From NCBI RefSeq assembly GCF_004104375.1, contig NZ_QOVM01000003.1, positions 310,001-374,000 on the forward strand: 64,000 nt of DNA. Reading direction: 5' to 3'. Position 1 is the first letter of the stretch. Each line of letters opens with the position of its first letter. The position numbers were made by a program, and so were the translations under genes. This document shows positions 19,111 to 28,804 of this stretch, one piece after another. The notes below the pieces were generated by a model. The model was not told where the DNA came from and did no database searches. It saw nothing but the letters and a program-made list of their open reading frames with translations. The stretch comes from Leeuwenhoekiella aequorea (GTDB taxonomy: Bacteria; Bacteroidota; Bacteroidia; Flavobacteriales; Flavobacteriaceae).

Positions 19111-20463
19111 CTATAATAAATCCTGAATTTTACTGAAATCTAATCCGCCGTAATTTCCACTACTCATAAGTAAAAGTACTGTATCATTAAATGTAGTATT
19201 TTCGAGATAACTTTTAAATTCGGTGGGATCTGTATAAATAATTAAATCTTCTCTATCAAAGGCTGAAGCAATTTGCTCTTTAGTAATCGTTTCTAATTGT
19301 TTTATAGCTACCGCTTCTGGTGAATAAAAGACTACTGCATCTTCTGCCGCATCTAGCGCTCCTTTATAACCTTTTATAAATTCGGCATTTAAACTACTAT
19401 AGGTGTGAAGTTCTAAACAAGCAACCAAGCGTTTGTTAGGATATTGATTTTTAACTGCATCTGTTGTTGCCTTTACTTTTGAAGGTGAATGCGCGAAATC
19501 TTTATAAGCAATATTTATCGCCGTTTCACCTATTTTTTCAAGACGTTTAGCAGCTCCCTCAAATCCTGCAATGGCCTCATAAAAATCATCTTCATCAATA
19601 CTCATATGTTGGCAAATCCATTTTGCTCCTGCTAAATTGCTTAAATTATGTTCTCCAAATACGGATATTGGCATTGGTCCGTCTGGAGTATTTAGCAAAG
19701 TCTCCCCATTTTCTATACTATATTCAGGTAAAGTATAAGAGTGCTTTCTGGTTGGGGCCTGAGCCGCTTCAGCAATTCGTTTTACCTCAGCATCATCCTC
19801 GTTATAAACAAGAATTCCTCCTCTGGAAATTGATTCTGCGAAAGTTTCAAATTGCTCAACATAATTCTCATAAGTAGGAAAAACATTTACGTGATCCCAG
19901 GCTATACCGCTTATAAGTGCAATATTAGGCTGATATAAATGAAATTTAGGTCTTCTATCTATTGGAGATGATAAGTACTCATCACCTTCTAGTAAAATAA
20001 AGTCATTCTCATCGGTAAGGTGTACCATAGTCTCTAAGCCCGGAAGTTGTGCGCCTATCATATAATCTACTGTTCTACTGTGATAATGCAAAACGTGTAG
20101 GATCATAGAGGTTATTGTAGTTTTTCCATGAGATCCTCCTATAACTACACGTGTTTTCTCTTTAGATTGTTCATAGAGAAACTCTGGGTAACTATAAATT
20201 TTTAGTCCGATTTCTTGAGCTTTAACCAATTCCGGATTGTCTATTTTAGCATGCATACCTAAAATAACAGCATCAAGATCTGAGGTAATTTTATCTGGAA
20301 ACCAACCCATTTCTACAGGAAGTAACTCATAATTTTGAAGTCGGGATTTTGACGGCTCAAAGATAGCGTCATCACTACCACTAACAGCAAAACCTTTATG
20401 ATGAAGTGCCAATGCTAAGTTATGCATTGCGCTCCCACCTATAGCTATAAAATGTACTCTCAT
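19111..20463 (-). CDS. mpl: Mur-ligase-family peptidoglycan recycling ligase (Mpl type)
   Basis: 450-residue Mur ligase close to MurC, most like Mpl, which joins the tripeptide L-Ala-gamma-D-Glu-meso-DAP to UDP-MurNAc during wall recycling. The N-terminal Rossmann motif IAIGGSAMHNLALAL and the ATP loop GGSHGKTT are present. ALISGIAWDHVNVFPTYENY corresponds to the central domain and KDFAHSPSKVKAT to the Mpl-characteristic C-terminal segment. MurC itself would be expected in the cell-wall cluster, which this is not. The Mpl versus MurC choice is from motif feel, not an alignment. Confidence 0.75.
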   Translation of the reverse strand: MRVHFIAIGGSAMHNLALALHHKGFAVSGSDDAIFEPSKSRLQNYELLPVEMGWFPDKITSDLDAVILGMHAKIDNPELVKAQEIGLKIYSYPEFLYEQSKEKTRVVIGGSHGKTTITSMILHVLHYHSRTVDYMIGAQLPGLETMVHLTDENDFILLEGDEYLSSPIDRRPKFHLYQPNIALISGIAWDHVNVFPTYENYVEQFETFAESISRGGILVYNEDDAEVKRIAEAAQAPTRKHSYTLPEYSIENGETLLNTPDGPMPISVFGEHNLSNLAGAKWICQHMSIDEDDFYEAIAGFEGAAKRLEKIGETAINIAYKDFAHSPSKVKATTDAVKNQYPNKRLVACLELHTYSSLNAEFIKGYKGALDAAEDAVVFYSPEAVAIKQLETITKEQIASAFDREDLIIYTDPTEFKSYLENTTFNDTVLLLMSSGNYGGLDFSKIQDLL

Positions 20464-20539
20464 AATCGCTTGTAAATTGTCTAGGCAAGTTACAAAAAAT
20501 CATATCACGTCAATTTTTAAAATATCGTGATTTAATAAA

Positions 20540-21508
20540 TTACATAGCTATTATCTGCTTTTTCTCATCAAGGGCATCACTAAAATCTGGCAAGTCTGCC
20601 AAGCATAAATTTATATAATGAAGCGCTTTGGTTTTGTCTCCTTGGTTTTTATAGATCTGTGCCATTCTATACTGCGCCCACCCTACAGGAACCCCATCTT
20701 TGTAAGAGTAATTTGCAATGTACTGTTTGAGACTAGCTAAGCCTAGAATTGGCTCTAAATTAAATTCAGCAGCAATCTTACCTATTTGGTAATTAATTTG
20801 GTTGCGCTTATGTATTTTGAAACTTGTAGTTGCTGCGTCTAATGCTTTTTGAGGCTCATTATCCTTCTCATACAATGCGATAAGTTTTGCGTACGTTGTA
20901 GGTGATCCACCCACACGAATAGCATTTTTATAAAGGCCTTCAGCTTCTTTTAAATTATTTTGGTATTCTGCCACATAACCTCTGGCAAGATATCCATCCA
21001 CTGGAGAAATCTTTTGCAATTCTAATGCGTAATCCTGGGCTTTGCTAGTACTGCCACCAATGATACCGGGCAGTTGTAAGTAAAGTTCGATAAGAGCCCA
21101 TCTAACCTCAATATGTTTAGGATCTAATTTTGCTGCTTTATGAAAGTGCTCTTTTATGTCATCAATATAGGTAAGAGCTCGAATGCGGCTTATACTTAAA
21201 GCTTTCATACCTAAAGCCCCGCCATATTTAAAATGATAGTTAGCACTTGAGGATTGTTCTTCTACGAGATCTTTATAATACGATAAGGCAGAATCCCAAT
21301 TTTTTGAGTAGGAAGCTATATCCCCTAAATATTCTCGAGTTAATTTATCTGAAGGATGTTTTTTTAAATAGGAAAGCAATAGAGGCTTCGCTTTATCAAA
21401 TTTTTCAGCATTATAATAATTTTCTGCCATCACAAATTCAGACTGCTGTGAATAGCTGGGAAAAGCGAATAAGAAAATGAAAATTAATGATACAAACCGA
21501 AAAGACAT
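20540..21508 (-). CDS. Periplasmic tetratricopeptide-repeat protein
   Basis: 322 residues with a signal peptide ending at SYSQQ (about residue 22), followed by at least six helical pairs of TPR type, for example AENYYNAEKFDKAKPLLLSYLKKHPSD and QYRMAQIYKNQGDKTKALHYINLCL. TPR proteins act as scaffolds in the envelope; no partner can be named. Separated from mpl by 76 bases. Confidence 0.75.
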   Translation of the reverse strand: MSFRFVSLIFIFLFAFPSYSQQSEFVMAENYYNAEKFDKAKPLLLSYLKKHPSDKLTREYLGDIASYSKNWDSALSYYKDLVEEQSSSANYHFKYGGALGMKALSISRIRALTYIDDIKEHFHKAAKLDPKHIEVRWALIELYLQLPGIIGGSTSKAQDYALELQKISPVDGYLARGYVAEYQNNLKEAEGLYKNAIRVGGSPTTYAKLIALYEKDNEPQKALDAATTSFKIHKRNQINYQIGKIAAEFNLEPILGLASLKQYIANYSYKDGVPVGWAQYRMAQIYKNQGDKTKALHYINLCLADLPDFSDALDEKKQIIAM

Positions 21509-21584
21509 ATATAATTATTTTGCTCAAAGCTAAACAAAAAGCAGACCAGAAATATAACGTTCAATAAATTTAGTAAGCCGCTCT

Positions 21585-22106
21585 TTATTTCTCGGGAGGA
21601 AAATTCCTAAAAATTTTCTCACTCACTTTAGTATAGTAAGAAACTCGGTCTTGAGGATTTGTATTTAATGCAATATTACTATCGCTTACGGCTTGCCATA
21701 CAAGAATATCTTCACTGCTATCTACAAGGTCTATAGTAATTGTTTGATGGTCTTTACTGCCTCCTAAAGGGATTCCGGCACCTATACTCACTCCTCCACC
21801 ATAACCGCCACTACCTACTCCTACACCTACAGAATTCTGAGACGATTCTCTGTACTGATCAGACATTATATTAATTAGCAAATCAGGATTTTCAGATTTT
21901 GTAAAACCTTTTTCATCCATTACTAAATCGATCGCACTTATGAGCCTATTAGCATCTAACTGACTTAAACCAGTCTGCATATCAGGCAGGTAGTTATAAG
22001 TTTTATATTTAGAAAAACTTATTTGCTCATCGTAATCATAATTTACCTGTGTAGAACCACAAGAAATTAAAACAAAGGCAACCAGTATAATTGAAAAATA
22101 CTTCAT
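21585..22106 (-). CDS. DUF4136-type lipoprotein
   Basis: 173-residue lipoprotein: the signal sequence ends in lipobox VLISC at Cys16. The mature part opens VNYDYDEQISFSKYKTYNYLP, the recurrent start of the DUF4136 family, and includes a Gly-rich loop (GVGVGSGGYGGGVS) before a beta-strand with DHQTITIDLVD. Function of the family is unknown. An imperfect inverted repeat (22103-22138) spans the start codon and could fold over the ribosome site. Confidence 0.75.
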   Translation of the reverse strand: MKYFSIILVAFVLISCGSTQVNYDYDEQISFSKYKTYNYLPDMQTGLSQLDANRLISAIDLVMDEKGFTKSENPDLLINIMSDQYRESSQNSVGVGVGSGGYGGGVSIGAGIPLGGSKDHQTITIDLVDSSEDILVWQAVSDSNIALNTNPQDRVSYYTKVSEKIFRNFPPEK

Positions 22107-22179
22107 TATTATGCTTTTTTCTAAAAATAGGCATAATGATGAAGTATGTAAGTCAATAAAATCCTAAAAAATATTTGGA

Positions 22180-23193
22180 TTAATCGTTAGATTCTGGCTT
22201 ATTCAACATAGCCCAAAGCTTATCCTTTAATTCTACTAGCCCCTGTTGTGCTACAGAGGATATAAATAAATAGGGCACTTCAAGTGATTTATCTAATTCC
22301 TTTTTGAGCTCTGCTTTGAGCTCTGCATCAAGCATATCACATTTTGTAATGGCTATTAACTTGTCTTTATCCAACAGCTCAGGATTGTATTTCTCAAGTT
22401 CATTAAATAAAACGTGATACTGCTCTGCCACATCTGGAGCATCAGCAGGTATCATAAAGAGTAATGTTGAGTTGCGCTCAATGTGTCTTAAAAAACGGTG
22501 ACCCAGACCTTTTCCTTCTGCTGCACCTTCTATGATTCCGGGGATATCAGCAATGACAAAAGTTTGAAAATCTCTGTATTGTACTATCCCAAGATTAGGT
22601 TTTAAAGTTGTAAATTCATAATTAGCAATTTTTGGTTTAGCTGCAGTAATTACCGATAATAAGGTAGACTTACCCGCATTAGGAAACCCTACTAATCCTA
22701 CATCAGCAAGTACCTTAAGCTCTAGAGTAACATTAACCTCAACACCATCCATTCCGGGTTGTGCATAACGGGGAGTCTGGTTTGTTGCAGTTTTAAAATG
22801 AGCATTACCTAAACCGCCCATACCACCTTTGGCAATTATAAACTCTTCGTCTAGCTCGGTGAGCTCGCGTATAACCTCCTGCGTTTCTGTATCTCGTATA
22901 ACTGTACCTAATGGCACATCAACATAAATATCTTCTCCATCTGCACCAGTACTCGTTTGCTTACTTCCGTTAGAACCGTGCCCCGCTCTAATATGCCTCT
23001 TAAATTTAAGATGAAGCAGCGTCCACAAATTTGGGTTTGTACGCACGATAATATGACCGCCACGACCACCGTCACCACCGTCAGGCCCACCTTTTGTCAC
23101 AAACTTTTCACGGCGCAAGTGAGCAGAACCTCCCCCACCTTTACCAGATGAAACGTGCATCTTCACATAATCAACAAAATTACCTTCGGTCAT
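22180..23193 (-). CDS. obgE: Obg-family GTPase
   Basis: Conserved ribosome-assembly and stress GTPase, 337 residues. The glycine-rich Obg fold occupies residues 1-160 ([29 protein letters not shown]). The G domain has G1 GFPNAGKST, the switch region with conserved threonine (YEFTT), G3 DIPGIIEGA and G4 TKCD, with G5 as ISS. There is no long C-terminal extension. It follows the hpt-adk fusion on the same strand after 50 bases, a likely operon. Confidence 0.95.
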   Translation of the reverse strand: MTEGNFVDYVKMHVSSGKGGGGSAHLRREKFVTKGGPDGGDGGRGGHIIVRTNPNLWTLLHLKFKRHIRAGHGSNGSKQTSTGADGEDIYVDVPLGTVIRDTETQEVIRELTELDEEFIIAKGGMGGLGNAHFKTATNQTPRYAQPGMDGVEVNVTLELKVLADVGLVGFPNAGKSTLLSVITAAKPKIANYEFTTLKPNLGIVQYRDFQTFVIADIPGIIEGAAEGKGLGHRFLRHIERNSTLLFMIPADAPDVAEQYHVLFNELEKYNPELLDKDKLIAITKCDMLDAELKAELKKELDKSLEVPYLFISSVAQQGLVELKDKLWAMLNKPESND

Positions 23194-23243
23194 AAAAATC
23201 TATAAATTAAAAATATAAGTACTTAATAGCACTTATACACTAG

Positions 23244-24350
23244 TTAAAGTGTGTCAATTGTTTTACTCAAACGGGCTGTAATCTCAGTAACCTCTCCTAC
23301 TCCATCAACACCAAAATATTTATCTTGTTTTTGATAGTATCCTTTTAAAATAGCCGTCTCATCATAGTAAACTTTAATACGCTTACGTATAACAGTCTCA
23401 TCTGCATCATCTTTTCTGCCACTTGTTTTACCACGCTCCAGAAGTCGTTGAACTAAAATCTCATCATCAACTTCTAATGCGATCATTGCAGATACTTGGG
23501 TGTTTTTATCACTCAAAAGCGTATCAAGTGCTTCAGCTTGGGCTATAGTTCTTGGAAAACCATCAAATATAAAACCATTTGCATCTGCATTCTTATCTAC
23601 TTCAGCGCTCAACATATCTATGGTTACGGTGTCTGGAACTAGCTGTCCCTTATCCATATATGATTTAGCCAGCATACCTAGCTCGGTAGCATTCTTTATA
23701 TTGTATCTAAAAACATCTCCGGTAGAAATGTGAATCAGATTGTATTTTTCTTTCAAAAAAGAGGCTTGTGTTCCCTTCCCGGCACCTGGAGGGCCAAACA
23801 ATACCAAATTTGTCATTTTTGTGTTTTTAAGTTTATAAATAGCATTGAGGTTACGCCCCAAACCGTTATAATCAAGGCCATAGCCTACTATAAAATCGTT
23901 AGGTATTTCTAACCCAACGTAATGAATCTTATATTCCTTTGAATAGGCCTCAGGCTTAAAAAATAAACTAGCAAAGCGATAATTTTTCACTCCACCACTC
24001 ACCATCATTTGGGTCAACTTCTCAACAGTGTTGCCACTATCAACAATATCTTCAATTATAATAACTTCACGATCCTCCAGATCTGCATCTATGGGAATAT
24101 GCGTCATTACCTCACCGGTACTTGAAGTACCGTCATACGAGCTAAGCTTTAAAAATTCAATCTCACAATCGCCGTTAAATCGGCTTAATAACTCTGTTGC
24201 AAATTTAAATGCACCATTAAGAACGACCAGAAAAAGCGGCTCTTTACCATCATAATCTGCGTTAATTTTATTTGCTACTTCTTCTATTGCCTGTTTGAGC
24301 TTGTCTTCTGAGATAAACTCATCAAAATGGAGACCGTGTAGTTTAATCAT
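23244..24350 (-). CDS. adk: Fused hypoxanthine phosphoribosyltransferase and adenylate kinase
   Basis: One uninterrupted 368-codon frame encodes two purine enzymes. Residues 1 to about 175 are a type I phosphoribosyltransferase of the Hpt class (FLVVLNGAFKFATELL; PRPP loop VIIIEDIVDSGNT; PNDFIVGYGLDYNG). Residues 179-368 are adenylate kinase (P-loop GPPGAGKGT at 186-194; HISTGDVFR; FDGFPRTIAQAEAL; short lid with RGKTSGRKDD). The junction passes through Met179, which could also act as an internal start. The fusion would couple salvage of hypoxanthine/guanine with AMP/ADP balance. Neither half lacks its key motif. Confidence 0.93.
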   Translation of the reverse strand: MIKLHGLHFDEFISEDKLKQAIEEVANKINADYDGKEPLFLVVLNGAFKFATELLSRFNGDCEIEFLKLSSYDGTSSTGEVMTHIPIDADLEDREVIIIEDIVDSGNTVEKLTQMMVSGGVKNYRFASLFFKPEAYSKEYKIHYVGLEIPNDFIVGYGLDYNGLGRNLNAIYKLKNTKMTNLVLFGPPGAGKGTQASFLKEKYNLIHISTGDVFRYNIKNATELGMLAKSYMDKGQLVPDTVTIDMLSAEVDKNADANGFIFDGFPRTIAQAEALDTLLSDKNTQVSAMIALEVDDEILVQRLLERGKTSGRKDDADETVIRKRIKVYYDETAILKGYYQKQDKYFGVDGVGEVTEITARLSKTIDTL

Positions 24351-24381
24351 GGTTAGTCTGGAAGTGGTTTAAACTAAACAG

Positions 24382-24389
24382 CAAAGATA
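24382..24389 (-). promoter_or_regulatory. Promoter -7 box for hpt-adk
   Basis: On the minus strand TATCTTTG matches TAnnTTTG exactly, about 32 bases before the ATG at 24350. Confidence 0.62.
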
Positions 24390-24514
24390 CATATTGTTAG
24401 TTAATATAAACCTTTAGAAATTTCAATATGAACTCGAGTCCTAAAAATGAAATAGAGCACTTCATCTTACAAAGGTTTTAAGATCATACACGCACAATTC
24501 TAGTGCTAAAATCT

Positions 24515-24522
24515 TACTTTTG
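24515..24522 (+). promoter_or_regulatory. Promoter -7 box for purK
   Basis: TACTTTTG matches TAnnTTTG. It lies downstream of the first possible purK start (24503), which excludes that start, and 38 bases before the preferred ATG at 24560. Confidence 0.62.
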
Positions 24523-24559
24523 CATTCGTAAATTTTTGATGCTAACAGACCTTATTTTA

Positions 24560-25717
24560 ATGAATTCTTATTTCTCTTCAGATTTTAAACTTGCAATTTT
24601 AGGCGGTGGTCAACTCGGTAAAATGCTACTTTACGAGACTCGTAAGTTTGATATACAGACACTGGTATTAGACCCAAGCCCAGAAGCTCCATCAAAAATA
24701 GCTGCAAATCATTTTGTACAGGGAGATCTTATGGATTTTGAAACGGTTTATAACTTCGGAAAACAAGCTGATGTAGTTACTTTTGAAATTGAAGCTGTAA
24801 ATATTGAGGCTTTAGAAAAATTACAAGCCGAGGGAATTACGGTTTATCCCAGTCCGCAAACTTTACGGAAAATTCAAGATAAGGGTGTGCAGAAAGATTT
24901 TTATACAGAACAAAATATTCCCACCGCAGCATATAAAAGATTCCCAAACTTAGAAGCTCTAAGACTAGACTTAACAGCAAATCAAATGAGCTTTCCTTTT
25001 GTATGGAAAAGTACTCAAGGTGGTTATGATGGCAAAGGTGTACAAGTCGTACGTAATGCAGAAGATCTAAATAAAATTATAGATGTTCCTTGTATTGCAG
25101 AAAGTATGATTCCCTTTAAAAATGAACTTGCGGTAATTGTGGTTCGCAATCCTAAAGGAGAGGTTAAAAGCTATCCCGTAGTAGAAATGGAATTTCATCC
25201 CGAAGCGAATCAAGTTGAATATGTGATTTGCCCGGCTCGTATAGATGAGCAAGTAGCACAAAAAGCACGTGAGGTTGCCACTAAAGTTTCCGAAGCATTT
25301 GGACACGTAGGACTTCTAGCTGTAGAATTGTTTCAAACGGAAGATGATGACATCATTGTAAATGAAGTAGCTCCCAGACCTCACAATAGTGGGCACTACA
25401 CTATAGAAGGTAGTTACACAAATCAATTTGAACAACATTTACGAGCAATTTTAGATTTACCTCTAGGAGAAACTGAAAGTAAAACGGGTGCTGTTATGGT
25501 GAATCTAGTTGGAGAAGAAGGTTATACAGGAGATGTATTTTATGAGAAGATTGAGCATATTCTAGCCCTAAAAGGCGTTATTCCTCATATATATGGCAAA
25601 CGGGAAACCAGACCATTCCGGAAAATGGGACACGTCACTATAATAAATAGTGATCTTAGTGAAGCTCGTAAAATTGCAGAGGAAGTAAAAAACACTATAA
25701 AAGTTATCACAAAGTAA
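24560..25717 (+). CDS. purK: 5-(carboxyamino)imidazole ribonucleotide synthase
   Basis: ATP-grasp enzyme that carboxylates AIR with bicarbonate to give N5-CAIR in purine synthesis. From the chosen start there are 385 residues: N-terminal KLAILGGGQLGKMLLYE, ATP-grasp core with FPFVWKSTQGGYDGKGV and LLAVELFQTEDDDIIVNEVAPRPHNSGHYT. Starts at 24503 and 24539 exist in frame but give an extra hydrophobic stretch before MNSYFSSDF, and the first precedes the promoter. purE follows 20 bases later, giving the two-step PurK-PurE module. Confidence 0.93.
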   Translation: MNSYFSSDFKLAILGGGQLGKMLLYETRKFDIQTLVLDPSPEAPSKIAANHFVQGDLMDFETVYNFGKQADVVTFEIEAVNIEALEKLQAEGITVYPSPQTLRKIQDKGVQKDFYTEQNIPTAAYKRFPNLEALRLDLTANQMSFPFVWKSTQGGYDGKGVQVVRNAEDLNKIIDVPCIAESMIPFKNELAVIVVRNPKGEVKSYPVVEMEFHPEANQVEYVICPARIDEQVAQKAREVATKVSEAFGHVGLLAVELFQTEDDDIIVNEVAPRPHNSGHYTIEGSYTNQFEQHLRAILDLPLGETESKTGAVMVNLVGEEGYTGDVFYEKIEHILALKGVIPHIYGKRETRPFRKMGHVTIINSDLSEARKIAEEVKNTIKVITK

Positions 25718-25737
25718 TTAGGTTAAAAACACATCAT

Positions 25738-26217
25738 ATGGTAGGAATTATTATGGGAAGTACCAGCGACATGCCAATCATGCAGGCTGCGATAGATATA
25801 TTAAAACAATTTGAAATCGAAACAGAAATAGATATAGTTTCTGCACATCGTACTCCCGATAAATTATTCGATTATGGTAAAAATGCACACACGCGAGGTA
25901 TAAAAGTTATTATAGCTGGTGCCGGTGGCGCTGCTCATTTACCGGGAATGATTGCATCATTATCACCTTTACCTGTTATTGGCGTTCCGGTTAAATCGCG
26001 TAACTCAATAGATGGTTGGGATTCTGTATTATCCATATTACAAATGCCGGGTGGTGTTCCTGTTGCTACAGTAGCACTTGACGGAGCTCAAAATGCCGGA
26101 ATTCTTGCTGCTCAAATTTTAGGTGCCTCCGATATCGCTATCAGAGATAAAATAGTTGATTATAAAGATAGCCTCAAGACTAAAGTCATAGAAGGCGCCA
26201 AAACTATTAAAAAATAA
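25738..26217 (+). CDS. purE: N5-carboxyaminoimidazole ribonucleotide mutase, class I PurE
   Basis: 159-residue mutase converting N5-CAIR to CAIR, the product of PurK. The signature GIIMGSTSDMPIM at the N-terminus, VSAHRTPDKLFDY with the active-site histidine, and AGAGGAAHLPGM are intact. Companion and substrate supplier purK lies immediately upstream. Confidence 0.95.
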   Translation: MVGIIMGSTSDMPIMQAAIDILKQFEIETEIDIVSAHRTPDKLFDYGKNAHTRGIKVIIAGAGGAAHLPGMIASLSPLPVIGVPVKSRNSIDGWDSVLSILQMPGGVPVATVALDGAQNAGILAAQILGASDIAIRDKIVDYKDSLKTKVIEGAKTIKK

Positions 26218-26219
26218 AA

Positions 26220-26240
26220 AGAGCCGTCAAAGACGGCTCT
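26220..26240 (+). terminator. Hairpin after purE
   Basis: Perfect 9-base stem AGAGCCGTC / GACGGCTCT around an AAA loop, directly after the stop codon. There is an A-tract on the 5' side but no good T-tract, so it may be a weak terminator or an RNA-stabilising hairpin. Confidence 0.6.
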
Positions 26241-26426
26241 CTATAGAAATGCTAGGCAATTAAATTTTATTTATTAACCATTCTAAATATTATTAATCAA
26301 ACCTGTCTACAAATCTATTCCAGTAACTTATGGGGGTTTAACAAAATTAAACAATTTAACAAGATATCCCGTTAAAAATTATACAATACTAGATTAACGA
26401 CATATTCTTAATAAAATACATTCAAA

Positions 26427-28457
26427 TTGAAAAATTCTGAAAATATATTGCTCAATACTTTTGATATATCACCATTTGATAAAATTGATGATGTAGATTA
26501 TAAACCTGCAATTGAAGCCGCTATAAAAGAAGCTCGTTTAGAAATTGATGCAATTTCTAATTCTATTGAAGAGCCTACATTTAAAAATACAATTGCTGCA
26601 TTAGATTTTGCCGGTTATAAATTAGATCGGGTGACCAGCGTATTTTTTAATATCAATAGTGCAGAGACAAACGATAAAATTCAAAAGACTGCTCAGGAAA
26701 TATCTCCCTTATTATCTGAATTTTCAAATGACATAACTTTAAATGAGTCCTTGTTTAAACGTGTTAAAGCAGTTTATGAATCACGACACCAATTAGATCT
26801 CACTAGAGAAGAATTTGTTTTACTCGAGAAAAAATATAAAGGTTTTGCTCGTAACGGTGCGAACCTCTCTGAAGATAAAAAAAGTCGTTTACGAAAAATT
26901 GATACTGAACTCTCTAAACTTGCTTTAACTTTTGGAGAAAATATATTAGCCGAGACTAATAAATACGAATTACATATTACAAATGAATCTGATTTAGCAG
27001 GTTTACCAGAAAGCGCTAAAGAAGCTGCTGCTCAAACTGCCGAGGAAAAAGGAAAAGATGGCTGGATTTTCACACTAGAATATCCAAGTTATATTCCTTT
27101 TATGAAGTATGCTGAAAACAGAGAACTTCGTAAAGAAATGGCTCTTGCTTTTGGCGCAAAAGGTTTTCACAATGACGAACTCGACAATCAAAAAAATGTT
27201 CTCGATATTGTAAATCTACGTCACGAGCGCGCAAATCTTTTAGGCTATAAAACTCATGCGCATTTTGTTTTAGAAGAGCGTATGGCCAAGACACCTGAGA
27301 ATGTTACTCGTTTCCTAGAGGATCTGCTGGAAAAAGCTAAACCAGCGGCTGAACTTGAATTTAAACAACTAGAACGTTTTGCGAAAGAGCGTGACGATAT
27401 AGACCAACTCCAAAAGTGGGATAGTGCTTTTTATTCAGAAAAACTAAAACAAGAACTTTTTGAACTAGATGACGAACTCCTAAAACCTTACTTTAAATTA
27501 GAAAATGTAATAGAGGGTGTATTTACGATTGCAACTAAACTGTATAATCTGAGATTTGTTGAGGTTTTTGGCATTCCTAAATATCATAGAGATGTCAAAA
27601 CCTATCAAGTTTTTGACGAAAAAGATAATTTTATAGCACTCTTTTACGCAGATTTTCATCCGCGTGCAGGAAAACGCGGAGGTGCCTGGATGACGCAATT
27701 TAAGGGTCAGTTTATAAAAGATGGTATTAATGAACGTCCTCACGTTTCGAACGTTTGTAATTTCACTAAGCCTACAGCTTCAAAACCGTCTCTTCTAACC
27801 TTCAACGAGGTTACTACCTTATTTCACGAGTTTGGTCACGGTTTACATGGAATGCTGGCAAATACCACATATCCTAGTTTATCAGGACCTTCTGTGTTTT
27901 GGGATTTTGTAGAATTACCAAGTCAGATTTTAGAGAATTGGTGCTATGAACCAGAAGCTTTAGCGCTTTTTGCTAAGCATTATGAAACTGGAGAAACGAT
28001 CCCTATGGTACTAATTGATAAAATTAAAAAAGCAGCTAATTTTCAAGAGGGTATGCAAACATTGCGTCAATTAAGCTTTGGTATTTTAGATATGTCTTGG
28101 CACGCAGCAGATCCTAGCGGAATAACTAATGTTAAAGCTCATGAGGAGGCTGCATTTGAAAATACGAAGCTATATCCTGAAGTCCCAGAAAACTGCATGA
28201 GCGTATCTTTCTCACACATCTTCCAAGGAGGTTACTCTAGCGGTTACTACTCTTATAAATGGGCAGAAGTGTTAGATGCTGATGCTTTTTCTTATTTTCA
28301 AGAAAATGGTATCTTTAATAAAGAAGTGGCAACAAAATTTAAAGATTCCATCTTATCACAAGGTGGTACTGAAGACCCAATGGTTTTGTACAAACGCTTC
28401 CGCGGAAAAGAACCTAATCCTGAAGCTTTATTAAAGAGAGCAGGTTTAATAAAGTAA
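26427..28457 (+). CDS. M3-family oligopeptidase/dipeptidyl carboxypeptidase
   Basis: 676-residue zinc peptidase of family M3 (Dcp/OpdA/thimet group), cytoplasmic because no signal peptide is present. The metal site is HEFGHGLH with H467, E468 and H471, followed by the third ligand region VFWDFVELPSQILENW. The substrate-binding loop is SHIFQGGYSSGYYSYKW. The start is TTG at 26427: an in-frame TAA lies five codons upstream and no ATG intervenes, and the opening KNSENILLNTF fits the family's N-terminus. It degrades short peptides released by other proteases. Confidence 0.88.
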   Translation: MKNSENILLNTFDISPFDKIDDVDYKPAIEAAIKEARLEIDAISNSIEEPTFKNTIAALDFAGYKLDRVTSVFFNINSAETNDKIQKTAQEISPLLSEFSNDITLNESLFKRVKAVYESRHQLDLTREEFVLLEKKYKGFARNGANLSEDKKSRLRKIDTELSKLALTFGENILAETNKYELHITNESDLAGLPESAKEAAAQTAEEKGKDGWIFTLEYPSYIPFMKYAENRELRKEMALAFGAKGFHNDELDNQKNVLDIVNLRHERANLLGYKTHAHFVLEERMAKTPENVTRFLEDLLEKAKPAAELEFKQLERFAKERDDIDQLQKWDSAFYSEKLKQELFELDDELLKPYFKLENVIEGVFTIATKLYNLRFVEVFGIPKYHRDVKTYQVFDEKDNFIALFYADFHPRAGKRGGAWMTQFKGQFIKDGINERPHVSNVCNFTKPTASKPSLLTFNEVTTLFHEFGHGLHGMLANTTYPSLSGPSVFWDFVELPSQILENWCYEPEALALFAKHYETGETIPMVLIDKIKKAANFQEGMQTLRQLSFGILDMSWHAADPSGITNVKAHEEAAFENTKLYPEVPENCMSVSFSHIFQGGYSSGYYSYKWAEVLDADAFSYFQENGIFNKEVATKFKDSILSQGGTEDPMVLYKRFRGKEPNPEALLKRAGLIK

Positions 28458-28464
28458 AATTCAT

Positions 28465-28767
28465 ATGGCCAATTGCCCTAATTGCAATTCTAAATTAGCT
28501 ACTCAGAAAATTGTAAAAAGTTTTCTGAGTTTAAAATCCTATCCTCCTATTGTGTGCAAGAGCTGTAAGATGATTTTATCTCACAAAATTAATAATAGAT
28601 TATATGGTGGGCTGGCTGCTATCCTTGGAATAAGCGTGGGGTTGTTATATATTAATTTGAATAATCTAAATGTAGAAAATATACTTATCGGAATTATTTT
28701 AGCAGGTATTTCACTTGTTTTAAGTTCGATTTTTATAACTAATTTTCTTCATTTTGAGAAACAATAA
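28465..28767 (+). CDS. Small zinc-ribbon membrane protein
   Basis: 100 residues. Two CxxC knuckles (CPNC at about 4-7 and CKSC near 32-35) form a zinc-ribbon-like head, followed by two predicted membrane helices (GGLAAILGISVGLLYINL and NILIGIILAGISLVLSSIF). It starts 7 bases after the M3 peptidase stop, so it is probably co-transcribed. No family is recognised; such proteins are often annotated only as hypothetical. Confidence 0.6.
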   Translation: MANCPNCNSKLATQKIVKSFLSLKSYPPIVCKSCKMILSHKINNRLYGGLAAILGISVGLLYINLNNLNVENILIGIILAGISLVLSSIFITNFLHFEKQ

Positions 28768-28771
28768 TGAG

Positions 28772-28804
28772 ATCCTCAAGAGTTATGCTTTTGAGGATTT
28801 TATT
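28772..28804 (+). terminator. Rho-independent terminator after the M3 operon
   Basis: Stem ATCCTCAA / TTGAGGAT (28772-28779 with 28791-28798) with a short T-rich tail. It abuts the 3' end of the convergent glycosyltransferase gene. Confidence 0.75.

Noticed and set aside
22103-22138. Inverted repeat at the DUF4136 gene start as a terminator of obgE
   Set aside because: The stem is imperfect, its loop is long, and it covers the next start codon; kept only as a note in that gene's entry.
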